Shown one piece after another: positions 47,047 to 55,734 of a stretch of 64,000 nucleotides of DNA. Position 1 is the stretch's first letter. Each line of letters begins with the position of its first letter. Below the pieces are notes generated by a model, which was not told where the DNA came from, ran no database searches, and saw nothing but the letters and a program-made list of their open reading frames with translations. The position numbers were made by a program, and so were the translations under genes. The DNA is taken from contig JAFGCG010000001.1 of assembly GCA_016932715.1 (NCBI GenBank), positions 1 through 64,000 on the forward strand. The letters are read 5' to 3'. The DNA comes from Anaerolineales bacterium (GTDB lineage: Bacteria; Chloroflexota; Anaerolineae; Anaerolineales; Villigracilaceae).

Positions 47047-48375
47047 ATGACAACAAGATTTGAACATGGGATTGTCGTGACTTTGGGTCCGGACAACCGC
47101 GTCATCTGGAACGGCGCGGTCGTAACCGAGGACGAAAAGATCGTGGCAGTTGGGAATGCCGTGGAAATGAAGCTCCGGTTCCCGAATGCAGAAGCTGTGG
47201 ATTGTGCGGGTAAGATCGTCCTGCCCGGGTTCATCTGCGCGCACCATCACTTCTACTCGACCATGGCGCGCGGCATGGCAATCCCGGGCGAGCCTGCTTC
47301 CAATTTTGTGGAAATCCTCGAACGGCTGTGGTGGAAGGTGGATCGGGCCTTGCTGGAGGAAGACATCACTCTTTCGGCGCAAATCCCACTCATTGAATGC
47401 ATCCGCAACGGCACGACGACGGTCATCGACCACCACGCCTCCCCGGGGATGCGCGACGGCTCGCTCGACCTGATCGAAGCTGCCGTCCGCCAGGCAGGGA
47501 TCCGCACCTCGCTGTGTTATGAAGTCTCGGATCGCAACGAAATGGGCGCTGGCATCGAGGAGAACGAACGCTTCATCAAGAAGATCGGCAGGGGCGACGG
47601 GCAGATCGCTGCGATGATGGGGCTGCACGCCTCGTTCACCCTCTCTGACGAGACACTTGAGAAATGTGTCGGGATTGCCAAAGATAACGGTGTGGGCTGC
47701 CATATCCATGTCGCGGAAGACCTCGCCGATCGTGAAGATTCGCTCAACAAATATGGAATGCCGGTCGTCCACCGGCTGGATAAAATGGGCGCGTCCGGAG
47801 CGAAATCCCTCTTCATCCATTGCGTCCACATCGACGAATCGGAAATGGACCTGATCGCTGCCACCCATACGAGCGTCGTTCACAATCCCGAATCGAACAT
47901 GAACAATGCCGTCGGCGTGACCAAACTCTTCGAGCTCTTGAAGCGAAACATCCTCGTCGGCCTGGGCAGCGATGGCATGTCTTCGGATATGCTGTCTCAG
48001 ATGCGCTGTGCCTATCTTCTGCATCGGCTGGCGAATCATGATCCACGCGTCGCTTTCCTGGAAGCCCCGAAGCTCCTTCTGGAAAATAATGCTGAAATTT
48101 GCGAGCGTCAGTTCGGCATCCGCCTGGGCGAGATCGCTCCAGACCACCCGGCAGACCTGGCAATCCTGGACTATCACCCGCCCACCCTGCTGAACGAGGC
48201 AAATTTCCTCGGGCATTTGATCTTTGGTCTCGTGGACGCGACGGTCGATACGACCGTCTGCCAGGGAAAGATCCTGATGCGAGGCAAGCAGATTCTCTCG
48301 ATGGACGAGGAACGGATCGCGGCGCGCGCCCGCGAACTTGCCCCGCAGATGTGGCAGCGCCTGGCAGCGCTCTAA
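47047..48375 (+). CDS. Amidohydrolase, SsnA/guanine-deaminase-like
   Basis: A 442-residue metal-dependent hydrolase. The metal site includes CAHHHFYSTMARG, the conserved histidines in CHIHVAED and FIHCVHID, and the aspartate in GLGSDGMSSDM. Overall it resembles SsnA-type aminohydrolases and related deaminases of purine or other nitrogen heterocycles. SsnA is often found with selenium- and molybdenum-dependent purine oxidation genes; selA and moeA are in this window but not adjacent. I start at 47047 with GAAAGGA upstream, and TATAAT lies at 46961-46966. Confidence 0.82.
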   Translation: MTTRFEHGIVVTLGPDNRVIWNGAVVTEDEKIVAVGNAVEMKLRFPNAEAVDCAGKIVLPGFICAHHHFYSTMARGMAIPGEPASNFVEILERLWWKVDRALLEEDITLSAQIPLIECIRNGTTTVIDHHASPGMRDGSLDLIEAAVRQAGIRTSLCYEVSDRNEMGAGIEENERFIKKIGRGDGQIAAMMGLHASFTLSDETLEKCVGIAKDNGVGCHIHVAEDLADREDSLNKYGMPVVHRLDKMGASGAKSLFIHCVHIDESEMDLIAATHTSVVHNPESNMNNAVGVTKLFELLKRNILVGLGSDGMSSDMLSQMRCAYLLHRLANHDPRVAFLEAPKLLLENNAEICERQFGIRLGEIAPDHPADLAILDYHPPTLLNEANFLGHLIFGLVDATVDTTVCQGKILMRGKQILSMDEERIAARARELAPQMWQRLAAL

Positions 48376-48502
48376 CTTGCATAGTCAGCCGAAAGGTCTG
48401 ACTTCTCTTTCCAAGTATAATGATCATTGATGATTGCCCGCACGTAAACAAAAGTGTTTTCCAGATCCAGAGCCGAATCACATCCTAACCGGAGGTTCCA
48501 AC

Positions 48503-49498
48503 ATGGAAAGAGTAGCACTCTATTTGCAGGACTCGCATGATCTCAGGGATGGACTGGAGTATGCGCGCTACGCCGAGAGCCGCGGTTTCGAAGCTGTGTG
48601 GCAGGCAGAGTCCCGTCTGGTGCGGGATGCGATCGTCCCGATGGCAGCCTACGCGGCGGTCACAGAACGGATCAAGGTTGGCTCAGGCGTCATCAACAAC
48701 TGGACGCGCAACATCGGTCTGCTCGCCGCGACCTTCCTGACCCTCGACGATCTCGCGCCGGATCGCATCATTTGTGGGATCGGCGCCTGGTGGGATCCGC
48801 TGGCAAGCAACGTTGGCATCACGCGCCGCAAACCGCTGACTGCCATGCGCGAGACCGTCGAAGTACTGCGCCGCCTGCTCAATATGGAGCGCGTCACGTT
48901 CCACGGGGAGTTTCACAATGTGGAAGGCATCGAATTGGACGTAGTGCACGGCCGCCGGGAGCCGCGCCACATCCCGATCATGATCGGTGCAACCGGCGAT
49001 CAGATGATGGAACTGACAGGAGAAATCGCGGATGGAGCCGTGCTCAACTACTGCGTCCCCCCCGAATACAACGATAAAGCGCTGGAACTCCTGGACAAAG
49101 GCTTGCAGAAATCCGGCCGCAAAATGGACGACTTCGACCGCCCGCAACTGATCGTCTGCTCGGTGGATGAGGATCACGACAAAGCCATCGAGTACACCAA
49201 ACAATTGCTCTGCCAGTACCTTGCGCAACAGCCCCATATTGCCAAAGCCTCCGGCGTTTCACAAAGTGTCATTCAGGAGATTCAATCCATTCTGGGATGG
49301 CCTGCCACGAAAGAACAGATCAACAAAGCCAAACATCTCGTCCCCGATGACCTTGTCCATCGCATCACTGCCTCGGGAACGCCGGCAGAGGCGAAAGCCA
49401 AAGTGCAGGAATACAAAAAGCGCGGCTGTACCTGTCCGATCCTGTATCCGGTTGGCGGGAATTTCAAACTGCTGATCGATACATTTGCCCAGGCATAA
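48503..49498 (+). CDS. LLM-class F420-dependent oxidoreductase
   Basis: A 331-residue luciferase-like TIM barrel. It has [54 protein letters not shown] and [20 protein letters not shown], the layout of F420-dependent reductases related to Mer and F420-dependent dehydrogenases. The substrate is unknown. GGAGG at 48491-48495 precedes the ATG at 48503, and TATAAT is at 48416-48421. It closes the F420 island as a likely consumer of reduced F420. Confidence 0.85.
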   Translation: MERVALYLQDSHDLRDGLEYARYAESRGFEAVWQAESRLVRDAIVPMAAYAAVTERIKVGSGVINNWTRNIGLLAATFLTLDDLAPDRIICGIGAWWDPLASNVGITRRKPLTAMRETVEVLRRLLNMERVTFHGEFHNVEGIELDVVHGRREPRHIPIMIGATGDQMMELTGEIADGAVLNYCVPPEYNDKALELLDKGLQKSGRKMDDFDRPQLIVCSVDEDHDKAIEYTKQLLCQYLAQQPHIAKASGVSQSVIQEIQSILGWPATKEQINKAKHLVPDDLVHRITASGTPAEAKAKVQEYKKRGCTCPILYPVGGNFKLLIDTFAQA

Positions 49499-49523
49499 AG
49501 CGCTGCATGAACATAGCAGTGCT

Positions 49524-50009
49524 TTACAGCCTCTGCAAATAATCCAGCAGCAACTTCAACGCTGCCTCTGCCGCAGATAATTTATTTTCCTCCCGATTGC
49601 CCGAAAAACGAAAGACTTCTGCCCACTCTCCCTGGCCTGTCACGAATCCAATCCAGGTTGTACCGACCGGTTTCTCCGGGGTCCCGCCACCAGGACCCGC
49701 AATCCCGCTGACCGATATGGCGATATCCGACTTCAAAGCCTTATGGATGCCTCGCGCCATTTCAAGAACGATCTCACGGCTCACGGCGCCTTTTGTATTC
49801 AACGTATCCCAGGAAACATTCAACAAAGCGACTTTCGCTTCATAGGCATATGCCACGACGCCGCCAAGGAAATACTCCGACGAACCCGGCACATCGGTAA
49901 TACGGCTGCTGAGCAAGCCACCCGTACAAGACTCGGCCAGCGCCAGTGTCAACCCACGTTCCTGTAACAGGCGTCCTACCTGTATCTCCAGGGAATCGGT
50001 CACGTTCAC
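49524..50009 (-). CDS. pncC: CinA C-terminal domain protein (NMN amidohydrolase)
   Basis: A 161-residue protein consisting only of the CinA C-terminal domain, which deamidates nicotinamide mononucleotide in pyridine nucleotide salvage. It contains LAESCTGGLLSSRITDVPGSS, FLGGVVAYAYEAK and SVSGIAGPGGGTPEKPVGT. The start is a GTG with GAGG upstream, and the minus strand has TATAAT at 50036-50031. A stem AAAGCGCTGC/GCAGTGCTTT overlaps its stop on the boundary with the convergent LLM gene. Confidence 0.9.
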   Translation of the reverse strand: MNVTDSLEIQVGRLLQERGLTLALAESCTGGLLSSRITDVPGSSEYFLGGVVAYAYEAKVALLNVSWDTLNTKGAVSREIVLEMARGIHKALKSDIAISVSGIAGPGGGTPEKPVGTTWIGFVTGQGEWAEVFRFSGNREENKLSAAEAALKLLLDYLQRL

Positions 50010-50136
50010 CTCGATCGAATTAATAACGAGATTATACCCACCTTCCTCCTCGATTATAGTTTTGCATATGACAGATTGAGATGAAATTGCCCGGCAGGCA
50101 AATCCATTTACTCAACTGCGATCGAATTCACTTTCC

Positions 50137-50172
50137 GGCAAAAAACAACCTCCAGCAAAAGCAGGAGGTTGT
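50137..50172 (-). terminator. Terminator after the Yip1 gene
   Basis: ACAACCTCC (50145-50153) pairs with GGAGGTTGT (50164-50172) and continues on the minus strand into a T-run. Confidence 0.82.
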
Positions 50173-50190
50173 TGCCGTCATATAGGAAAC

Positions 50191-50901
50191 CTACGGCATG
50201 GGCGTAAGGATCGTTTCAAAAGTATCCGAGATAGTGGGACCCAACGCCTGGAGAATCGCGAAAACTCCAACCGAGAGACAACAACAAAGCACAAGTACAG
50301 GCAGGAAGAAGGAGCCGATCGCCTGTCCCCAGCCAAACTGGTTGACACCTTTGACCGCCATCACCTCCAGCACAACGACATATAACCCCGCGAGCAAACC
50401 CACAATTCCAAAACAAGCCCCCACCCACGGAATGGCTGACAACAGAGCGAGCACACCGCTGATCAAAGAGAATGGTGTCGTAATCGCCGCAAAGGCATAC
50501 GCGAGCTGCTCAAAGGTTCCACGACCTCCGAACATTTTGGCAAGGACTTGAATAATCCCGGTCACAAGCGCAAACAGAAGAACAGAAATCAATGCTGCAA
50601 CGGGTGCACCACAAATGGCTGCGATCAGGGTGTTACCGGTTGTTTGCGGAAGGCCCTCCATACCATAACTCTGCATCATTTGGCGCATTACCTGGCCCTG
50701 CACCAGGGACGACAGGAAAGCGCTCACCAGCGAACCCAGAAATACCCACAGGAACGCGGTGGTCAATTTCGCATTGGGTGATAATGCAATCCTTGAAAAA
50801 GTCTGCTCGCTGGGCTTCGTGACCGCGTCTCTCCACACTGAAAACCATTCCGAAATACCAGAAGGCGGCGGCAGCATCGGGGTATTCATTTGTTCGCTCA
50901 T
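50191..50901 (-). CDS. Yip1-domain membrane protein
   Basis: A 236-residue protein with a cytoplasmic N-terminal segment (ISEWFSVWRDAVTKPSEQTF) and five hydrophobic helices, including LISVLLFALVTGIIQVLAKMFGG and PFSLISGVLALLSAIPW. This is the bacterial Yip1 (YIP1/Yif1) superfamily pattern; the function in bacteria is unclear. I chose the ATG at 50901 because GGAGG lies just before it. It is divergent from uvrC. Confidence 0.8.
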   Translation of the reverse strand: MSEQMNTPMLPPPSGISEWFSVWRDAVTKPSEQTFSRIALSPNAKLTTAFLWVFLGSLVSAFLSSLVQGQVMRQMMQSYGMEGLPQTTGNTLIAAICGAPVAALISVLLFALVTGIIQVLAKMFGGRGTFEQLAYAFAAITTPFSLISGVLALLSAIPWVGACFGIVGLLAGLYVVVLEVMAVKGVNQFGWGQAIGSFFLPVLVLCCCLSVGVFAILQALGPTISDTFETILTPMP

Positions 50902-51008
50902 GGATGCCTCCAAAAAAGATTTGTTCCATTATTGCACAAAACACAACGAATTACAACCTGTTCCCGATAAGCAACACAAATGTTCTGCTTGCAGTAAAAT
51001 TATATGCG

Positions 51009-52889
51009 ATGGAAATTTCAGAGAAGATTCAAGGCATCCTTGCCACCCTGCCTGCAAAGCCGGGCTGCTACCTGATGAAAAATGCCGAGGGGAAGATTAT
51101 CTATGTTGGCAAAGCGATCAGCCTGAAGAACCGCGTCCGGTCGTATTTCCACGCGGATGCCGGTTACGACGCGAAGACGCGGCGGCTGGTGCGTGAGATC
51201 GCCGATATCGAGTGGATCCTCGTCGGGTCGGAGCTGGAGGCGCTCATCCTGGAGATGAACCTCATCAAAAAGCACCGGCCCAAGTACAACGTCCGCCTGA
51301 AGGACGACAAGCGCTATCCATATATCAAAATCCATTGGGCTGACCCTTTCCCCAAAGTAACGGTGACGCGCCAAATGGTCGATGATGGCTCGCGGTATTT
51401 CGGTCCGTACACCTCCGCCTGGGCCGTCTATCAAACCCTGGATGTGCTCCGCCGCATCTTCCCCTATCTGACCTGCGACCGTGAGATCACCGGGATGGAC
51501 AAGCGCGCCTGTCTTTATTACGACATCAAGCTGTGCATCGCTCCCTGTATTGGCGCGGCATCCCAGGCGCAGTACCGCCAGATGATCTCCGACCTGATGG
51601 ACTTCCTCGGCGGGCACAGCGAGGGCATCGTGGCACGCATCCAAAGCGAGATGGAAAAAGCTTCCGAGGAAATGCGCTTCGAGAAGGCTGCCGCCCTGCG
51701 CGACCAGCTCAAAGCCATTCAAGCGATTATCGAGCGGCAGAAGATCGTCTTCGCGACGGACTACCTGGACTCGGACGTGCTGGCGATGGCGCGCAGCGAC
51801 GGGGAAGCCTGCGTGCAGATCTTCTTTATCCGCGGCGGGAAGCTGATCGGACGCGAATACTTTATCCTGGAAGGCACGGAAGATGAAGCGGATACCGAGG
51901 TGATGGAGCAGTTCATTACACAGTTCTATACCGAAGCCGCGACGATCCCACAGCAGGTGATGCTGCCGCAGGAAATCGAAGAGGCGCGCATCATCAGCCA
52001 GTGGCTGCGATCCAGACGCGGCGGCGAGAAGGTCGAGTTCTTCGTCCCGAAAGAGGGCCAGCCGCGCGAACTGGTGCAGATGGCAGCCGAAAACGCAACC
52101 GAGACCCTGCAAGCCCTGCGCGCCCAGTGGCAGGCGGATACGCACAAACAGGAACAGGCTCTCGCCGAACTGCAGCAGGCGCTGAACCTGCCGGAGCCGC
52201 CGAACCGGATCGAATGCTACGATATTTCGAACACACAGGGCACCGCGATTGTCGGGGCAATGGTGGTCTTCACGCAGGGCGTGCCTGACAAAAAGTTGTA
52301 CCGCAAATTCAACATCGAGAGCGTGGTCGGCGCGCCGGACGATTTCGCCTCGATGGAGGAGATGTTAACGCGCCGGTTCCGCAGGTGGCGCGGCGGACAG
52401 GACGCTTCGACTTCGCTCAGCGGGAATCCGCCCCCTGGGTTCAAGCGGGATGAATCGTTCTCCTTCCTGCCCGACCTCGTGATCATCGACGGCGGCAAGG
52501 GTCAGTTGGGACGCGCCGTCAGCGTCCTCGAGAAGTTCGAACTGCAGGACAAAGTCCCAGTGGTGGGACTCGCAAAGCAGCGCGAGGAAATCTTCTTCCC
52601 ACACAAGCCGGAAGCGCTGATGCTGCCGCGCCATTCCCAGGCGCTCTACCTTGTACAGCGCATCCGGGATGAGGCGCACCGCTATGGGATCACGGCACAT
52701 CGGAAGAAACGCCAAAAAATCGGCATGGCTTCTCAGCTGGACTCCATCCCGGGAATCGGTCCCACGCGTCGAAAAGCCCTCTTGAAACATTTCGGTTCTG
52801 TGGATAAGATTAGGGAAGCTTCGATTGAAGAATTAAGGGTTGTTGTGCCGGAAGACGTGGCAAACTCCATCAAGGCGCACCTCGAATGA
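51009..52889 (+). CDS. uvrC: UvrABC excinuclease subunit C
   Basis: A 626-residue nuclease that makes both incisions in nucleotide excision repair. The GIY-YIG domain has PGCYLMKNAEGKIIYVGKA, the UvrB-binding UVR motif is near residue 215 (MEKASEEMRFEKAAALRDQL), the RNase H-like domain has IECYDISNTQGT and LVIIDGGKGQLGRAV, and a tandem helix-hairpin-helix ends the protein (DSIPGIGPTRRKALLKHFGS). Residues about 461-483 (QDASTSLSGNPPPGF) form an extra loop encoded by a repeat. The ATG at 51009 has no ribosome site but TAAAAT is at 50995-51000. The receiver gene overlaps its stop. Confidence 0.96.
   Translation: MEISEKIQGILATLPAKPGCYLMKNAEGKIIYVGKAISLKNRVRSYFHADAGYDAKTRRLVREIADIEWILVGSELEALILEMNLIKKHRPKYNVRLKDDKRYPYIKIHWADPFPKVTVTRQMVDDGSRYFGPYTSAWAVYQTLDVLRRIFPYLTCDREITGMDKRACLYYDIKLCIAPCIGAASQAQYRQMISDLMDFLGGHSEGIVARIQSEMEKASEEMRFEKAAALRDQLKAIQAIIERQKIVFATDYLDSDVLAMARSDGEACVQIFFIRGGKLIGREYFILEGTEDEADTEVMEQFITQFYTEAATIPQQVMLPQEIEEARIISQWLRSRRGGEKVEFFVPKEGQPRELVQMAAENATETLQALRAQWQADTHKQEQALAELQQALNLPEPPNRIECYDISNTQGTAIVGAMVVFTQGVPDKKLYRKFNIESVVGAPDDFASMEEMLTRRFRRWRGGQDASTSLSGNPPPGFKRDESFSFLPDLVIIDGGKGQLGRAVSVLEKFELQDKVPVVGLAKQREEIFFPHKPEALMLPRHSQALYLVQRIRDEAHRYGITAHRKKRQKIGMASQLDSIPGIGPTRRKALLKHFGSVDKIREASIEELRVVVPEDVANSIKAHLE
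52390..52452. repeat. Family K repeat-like insertion inside uvrC
   Basis: The stretch containing GACGCTTCGACTTCGCTCAG is read in frame as a Ser/Gly/Pro-rich loop between the conserved TRRF and LPDLVIIDGG segments. Only one clear copy is in the window, so repeat status is tentative. Confidence 0.4.
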
Positions 52890-53269
52890 GACAAGTCTGG
52901 ATTACCGACGACGACGAGGAAATGAATCGCGCAATTGGGCTGATGCTGAAAATGCTCAATTGCGAAGTGCTGACGTTCCAGAACGCCCGCGCGACTGTGA
53001 AGACCCTCCTGACCGGCAAAACCCCTGATATGCTGCTCGTGGATATCAATATGCCGGAAGTATCCGGGCTGGATATGCTGGAATTTCTGCGCCGCCGCAG
53101 GGAATGGAAGGAGCTTCCCATCGTCATGCTGTCCTCGGAAGCCGCAGATAACATGGTGGATAAGGCGCTGCAGATGGGCGCAGATTCCTATCTGATCAAA
53201 CCTGTCACGATCGAAGAACTCGAAAAATCAATGACAACTGCCATTGATAAGCACGCGAGTGTCAAATAA
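52886..53269 (+). CDS. Stand-alone CheY-like response regulator, coupled to uvrC
   Basis: A 127-residue receiver: acidic residues in WITDDDEEMN, phosphorylatable aspartate in LLVDINMPEVSGLDML near residue 52, serine in IVMLSSEA and lysine in LIKPVT. No output domain follows. Its ATG overlaps the uvrC TGA, so translation is coupled. It resembles the receiver at 22779-23150 (both have DINMP and LIKP) and may be its paralog. No histidine kinase is in the window. Confidence 0.88.
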   Translation: MRQVWITDDDEEMNRAIGLMLKMLNCEVLTFQNARATVKTLLTGKTPDMLLVDINMPEVSGLDMLEFLRRRREWKELPIVMLSSEAADNMVDKALQMGADSYLIKPVTIEELEKSMTTAIDKHASVK

Positions 53270-53293
53270 GTGATGTTACGCAGGCAAGGTGCC

Positions 53294-53374
53294 TTTACCA
53301 CGGAGAACACGGAGTCCACAGAGATTTTTAAGGGGTTTTCTCCGTGTTCTCAGTGCGCTCCGCGGTGAAACTGC
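53294..53374. repeat. Family D palindrome (ACACGGAG words)
   Basis: GAGAACACGGAG (53303-53314) and CTCCGTGTTCTC (53340-53351) are perfect 12-base arms, extended by CCACGGAG and CTCCGCGG on the outside. It lies between the receiver gene and the small membrane protein. Confidence 0.8.
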
Positions 53375-53399
53375 GTAAGGTGAGTCAAATAAGTGAGAT

Positions 53400-53543
53400 A
53401 TGGCAAATAAAAAATCAAACAAGAAACCGGTTGAAACCAGTGAAAAACGGGATGCCAGGCGAACAAGAATATTGCAGATCATCTTCATACTGTTTTCCAT
53501 TATGTTGATCCTCTCCATGGTTCTTCAGCTGACGAGCAGCTAA
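53400..53543 (+). CDS. Small single-helix membrane protein
   Basis: A 47-residue product: a very basic first half (MANKKSNKKPVETSEKRDAR) and one helix (ILQIIFILFSIMLILSMVL) ending QLTSS. The lysine-rich start and single C-terminal helix give an N-in orientation. The composition is far from random, which supports a real gene, but the upstream site (GTGAG) is a weak ribosome binding site. No family is recognised. Confidence 0.55.
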   Translation: MANKKSNKKPVETSEKRDARRTRILQIIFILFSIMLILSMVLQLTSS

Positions 53544-53574
53544 TCACACATCCCTGGCTGGTATAATCGATACC

Positions 53575-53596
53575 GCGCGGCAGCAAGAAGCCGCGC
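53575..53596 (+). promoter_or_regulatory. Hairpin in the prfA leader
   Basis: GCGCGGC (53575-53581) pairs with GCCGCGC (53590-53596), followed by TTTATTT. TATAAT at 53562-53567 lies just upstream, so a transcript would begin about where the stem starts. It may be a 5' stabilising stem or a weak attenuator. Confidence 0.35.
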
Positions 53597-53616
53597 TTTA
53601 TTTCGGATGGAAATTA

Positions 53617-53677
53617 AACACAACGGACACAAAGGTCTCGAAGGTTTTACTTTGTGTCCTTCGTGTCCTTTGTGTTA
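53617..53677. repeat. Family D palindrome in the prfA leader
   Basis: GGACACAAAG (53625-53634) and CTTTGTGTCC (53650-53659) are perfect arms, with a further CGTGTCCTTTGTGTT copy after them. It ends shortly before the prfA ribosome site. Confidence 0.8.
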
Positions 53678-53692
53678 AAAAAGAAGGAATGT

Positions 53693-54766
53693 ATGCTCGA
53701 CAAACTAAAAGGCATCGAAGAACGCTACGAACAACTTGGGAACGAGCTGCTCGAAGTCGGCAACGACTACCAACGCGCCGCAGAGATCAACAAGGAGCGC
53801 GTCGACCTGGAGTTCATCGTCGAGAAGGCGCGCGCATACCGTCAGGCGATGAAAAGCCTGGAGGAAGCCAGAGTCATGCTCGAGTCCGAAAAAGATCCGG
53901 ACATGCTCGCGCTCGCCGATTCTGATATCGTGGAATTAAGCCCGAAGGTCGAAGCCCTCGAAAAAGAGATCAGGAGTTTGCTCGTTCCCAAAGACCCGCG
54001 CGACGAAAGGAATGTGATCGTCGAAATACGCGCCGGCGCGGGCGGAGACGAAGCCGCGATCTTTGCGGGGGACCTGTTCCGCATGTACTCACGGTACGCG
54101 GACAGGCTGCGATGGAAAGCGGAGATCCTTTCCGAGAACGCCATCGGAATCGGCGGCTACAAGGAAATCATCTTTGAAATCCGCGGGAAAGGCGCCTACT
54201 CCAGGCTCAAATACGAATCGGGGGTGCACCGCGTGCAGCGGGTGCCTGCCACCGAAGCCCAGGGACGTATTCACACCTCGACCGCAACCGTCGCGGTCCT
54301 CGCGGAAGTGGATGAAGTGGAGATCGACATCCCGGAAAGTGACATCGAGATCGAAGTCTATCGCTCATCGGGCGCAGGCGGGCAGAATGTGCAGAAGAAC
54401 TCCACGGCTGTGCGTTTGCATCACAAACCAACCGGCATGATCGTGACCTGTCAGGATGAACGCTCTCAACTGCAGAACAAGCTGCGCGCCCTGAGCATTT
54501 TGCGGGCGCGGCTCTACGAGATGGAAGCGGAAAAACGCCGGACAGAGATCGAATCCGACCGCCGTTCACAGGTTGGAACCGGGGAACGCTCCGAAAAGAT
54601 CCGCACGTATAACTATCCCCAAAACCGCGTCACGGATCACCGCGTTGGACACTCCATTTACAACCTTCCGGCTGTGATGGATGGCGCGATCGATGAATTC
54701 ATCGAGGAGCTTTCCACGCGCGATGAAGCGGAGCGCCTGGCGACGAGCGGCGTGGAAGAAGAGTAA
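53693..54766 (+). CDS. prfA: Peptide chain release factor 1
   Basis: A 357-residue class I release factor for UAA and UAG. The peptidyl-hydrolysis motif is in [19 protein letters not shown], and the preceding [18 protein letters not shown] region carries the family's codon-reading PxT element. It starts at 53693 with AAGGAA upstream; a longer in-frame start at 53654 would be encoded by the repeat. prmC, the enzyme that methylates its GGQ glutamine, is next on the same strand. Confidence 0.96.
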   Translation: MLDKLKGIEERYEQLGNELLEVGNDYQRAAEINKERVDLEFIVEKARAYRQAMKSLEEARVMLESEKDPDMLALADSDIVELSPKVEALEKEIRSLLVPKDPRDERNVIVEIRAGAGGDEAAIFAGDLFRMYSRYADRLRWKAEILSENAIGIGGYKEIIFEIRGKGAYSRLKYESGVHRVQRVPATEAQGRIHTSTATVAVLAEVDEVEIDIPESDIEIEVYRSSGAGGQNVQKNSTAVRLHHKPTGMIVTCQDERSQLQNKLRALSILRARLYEMEAEKRRTEIESDRRSQVGTGERSEKIRTYNYPQNRVTDHRVGHSIYNLPAVMDGAIDEFIEELSTRDEAERLATSGVEEE

Positions 54767-54773
54767 GAACTTG

Positions 54774-54866
54774 GGACACGGAATTCACGGACAGCGCGGA
54801 ATTCGTTCGGCATGTACGGAAAATCCGTTGCCGCGGCGATACGCTTTTTCTGTGGGATCCGTGTCC
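54774..54866. repeat. Family D palindrome between prfA and prmC
   Basis: GGACACGGA (54774-54782) and TCCGTGTCC (54858-54866) are perfect 9-base arms about 75 bases apart, with CACGGACAGCGCGGAATTC between. Confidence 0.65.
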
Positions 54867-54877
54867 AAAAAGAACCG

Positions 54878-55729
54878 ATGAACAACTCGCTTTTTGCCGA
54901 TATCACGAACCAATTCGCTCTCATCAGCGATACTCCCGCTTTGGATGCCTCGGTCCTCATTGCTCATATCGTCAACCGGCCGCGCACGTGGGTCATCGCT
55001 CACCCTGAATTGACTCTGACAACGGACCAGCAAAAACAATTGGACGAGGCGCTTGCCCGCCTGGAAGGCGGCGAGGCGTTTCCCTATGTACTGGGTCGCT
55101 GGGATTTCTTCGGCCTGGAATTTGCTGTGACGCCGGATGTTTTGATCCCCCGTCCTGAAACGGAACTGCTGGTGGAAAAGGCGGTCGCCTGGCTGCAGAG
55201 GTCTCCTCGCCGACGGACGATTGCCGATGTGGGGACAGGCTCCGGCGTGATCGCTGTTTCGATTGCCATCAATGTTCCGGATGCGCGTGTCCTCGCAACC
55301 GATATTTCGCTTCCGGCGCTGAAAGTCGCCCGCGGGAATGCGAAGAAATTCAATGTTGCCGACCGGGTCGATTTTCTCCAATGCGATCTGTTGCCTCCGC
55401 ATATCGATCCCTTATCCACGGAACGCCATTTTGATTTGATCTGTGCGAATTTGCCGTATATTCCCACCGAGACGTTACACAATCTTCCCATCTTTGGACG
55501 AGAACCCACCCTTGCCCTGGATGGCGGTCCCGATGGGCTGGACCCAATCCGCCGCCTGCTGGATATCGGGCCCGAGTGGCTGGCGCCCAATGGGATGATG
55601 CTCCTTGAAATCGAAGCGACGCGCGGTATCCAGGCGCTCAGCCTTGCCTGCGATCTGTTCTCGGAGGCAACGATTCATCTCTATCAGGACCTCATGGGGC
55701 AAAACCGGTTGCTGGAAATCATCCTTTAG
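54878..55729 (+). CDS. prmC: Release factor glutamine methyltransferase
   Basis: A 283-residue SAM-dependent enzyme that methylates the GGQ glutamine of release factors. The SAM site is IADVGTGSGVIAVSIA, the N-terminal part has RPETELLVEKAV, and the catalytic motif, normally NPPY, reads NLPY here (CANLPYIPTE, about residue 190). I start at 54878 (MNNSLFADI); an in-frame start at 54812 would run through the family D repeat. It sits between prfA and tsaC in one direction. Confidence 0.93.
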   Translation: MNNSLFADITNQFALISDTPALDASVLIAHIVNRPRTWVIAHPELTLTTDQQKQLDEALARLEGGEAFPYVLGRWDFFGLEFAVTPDVLIPRPETELLVEKAVAWLQRSPRRRTIADVGTGSGVIAVSIAINVPDARVLATDISLPALKVARGNAKKFNVADRVDFLQCDLLPPHIDPLSTERHFDLICANLPYIPTETLHNLPIFGREPTLALDGGPDGLDPIRRLLDIGPEWLAPNGMMLLEIEATRGIQALSLACDLFSEATIHLYQDLMGQNRLLEIIL

Positions 55730-55734
55730 TGACA

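Noticed and set aside
46960-48216. 418-codon minus-strand open frame
   Set aside because: It is antisense to the amidohydrolase, which has clear metal-site motifs and a ribosome site on the plus strand.
49497-49527. Stem AAAGCGCTGC/GCAGTGCTTT between the LLM and CinA genes as a terminator
   Set aside because: The stem is imperfect and has no T-run on either strand; it may only be a convergent-gene boundary.
53276-53518. 80-codon minus-strand open frame
   Set aside because: It covers the family D palindrome and the antisense of the small membrane protein and has no start signal.
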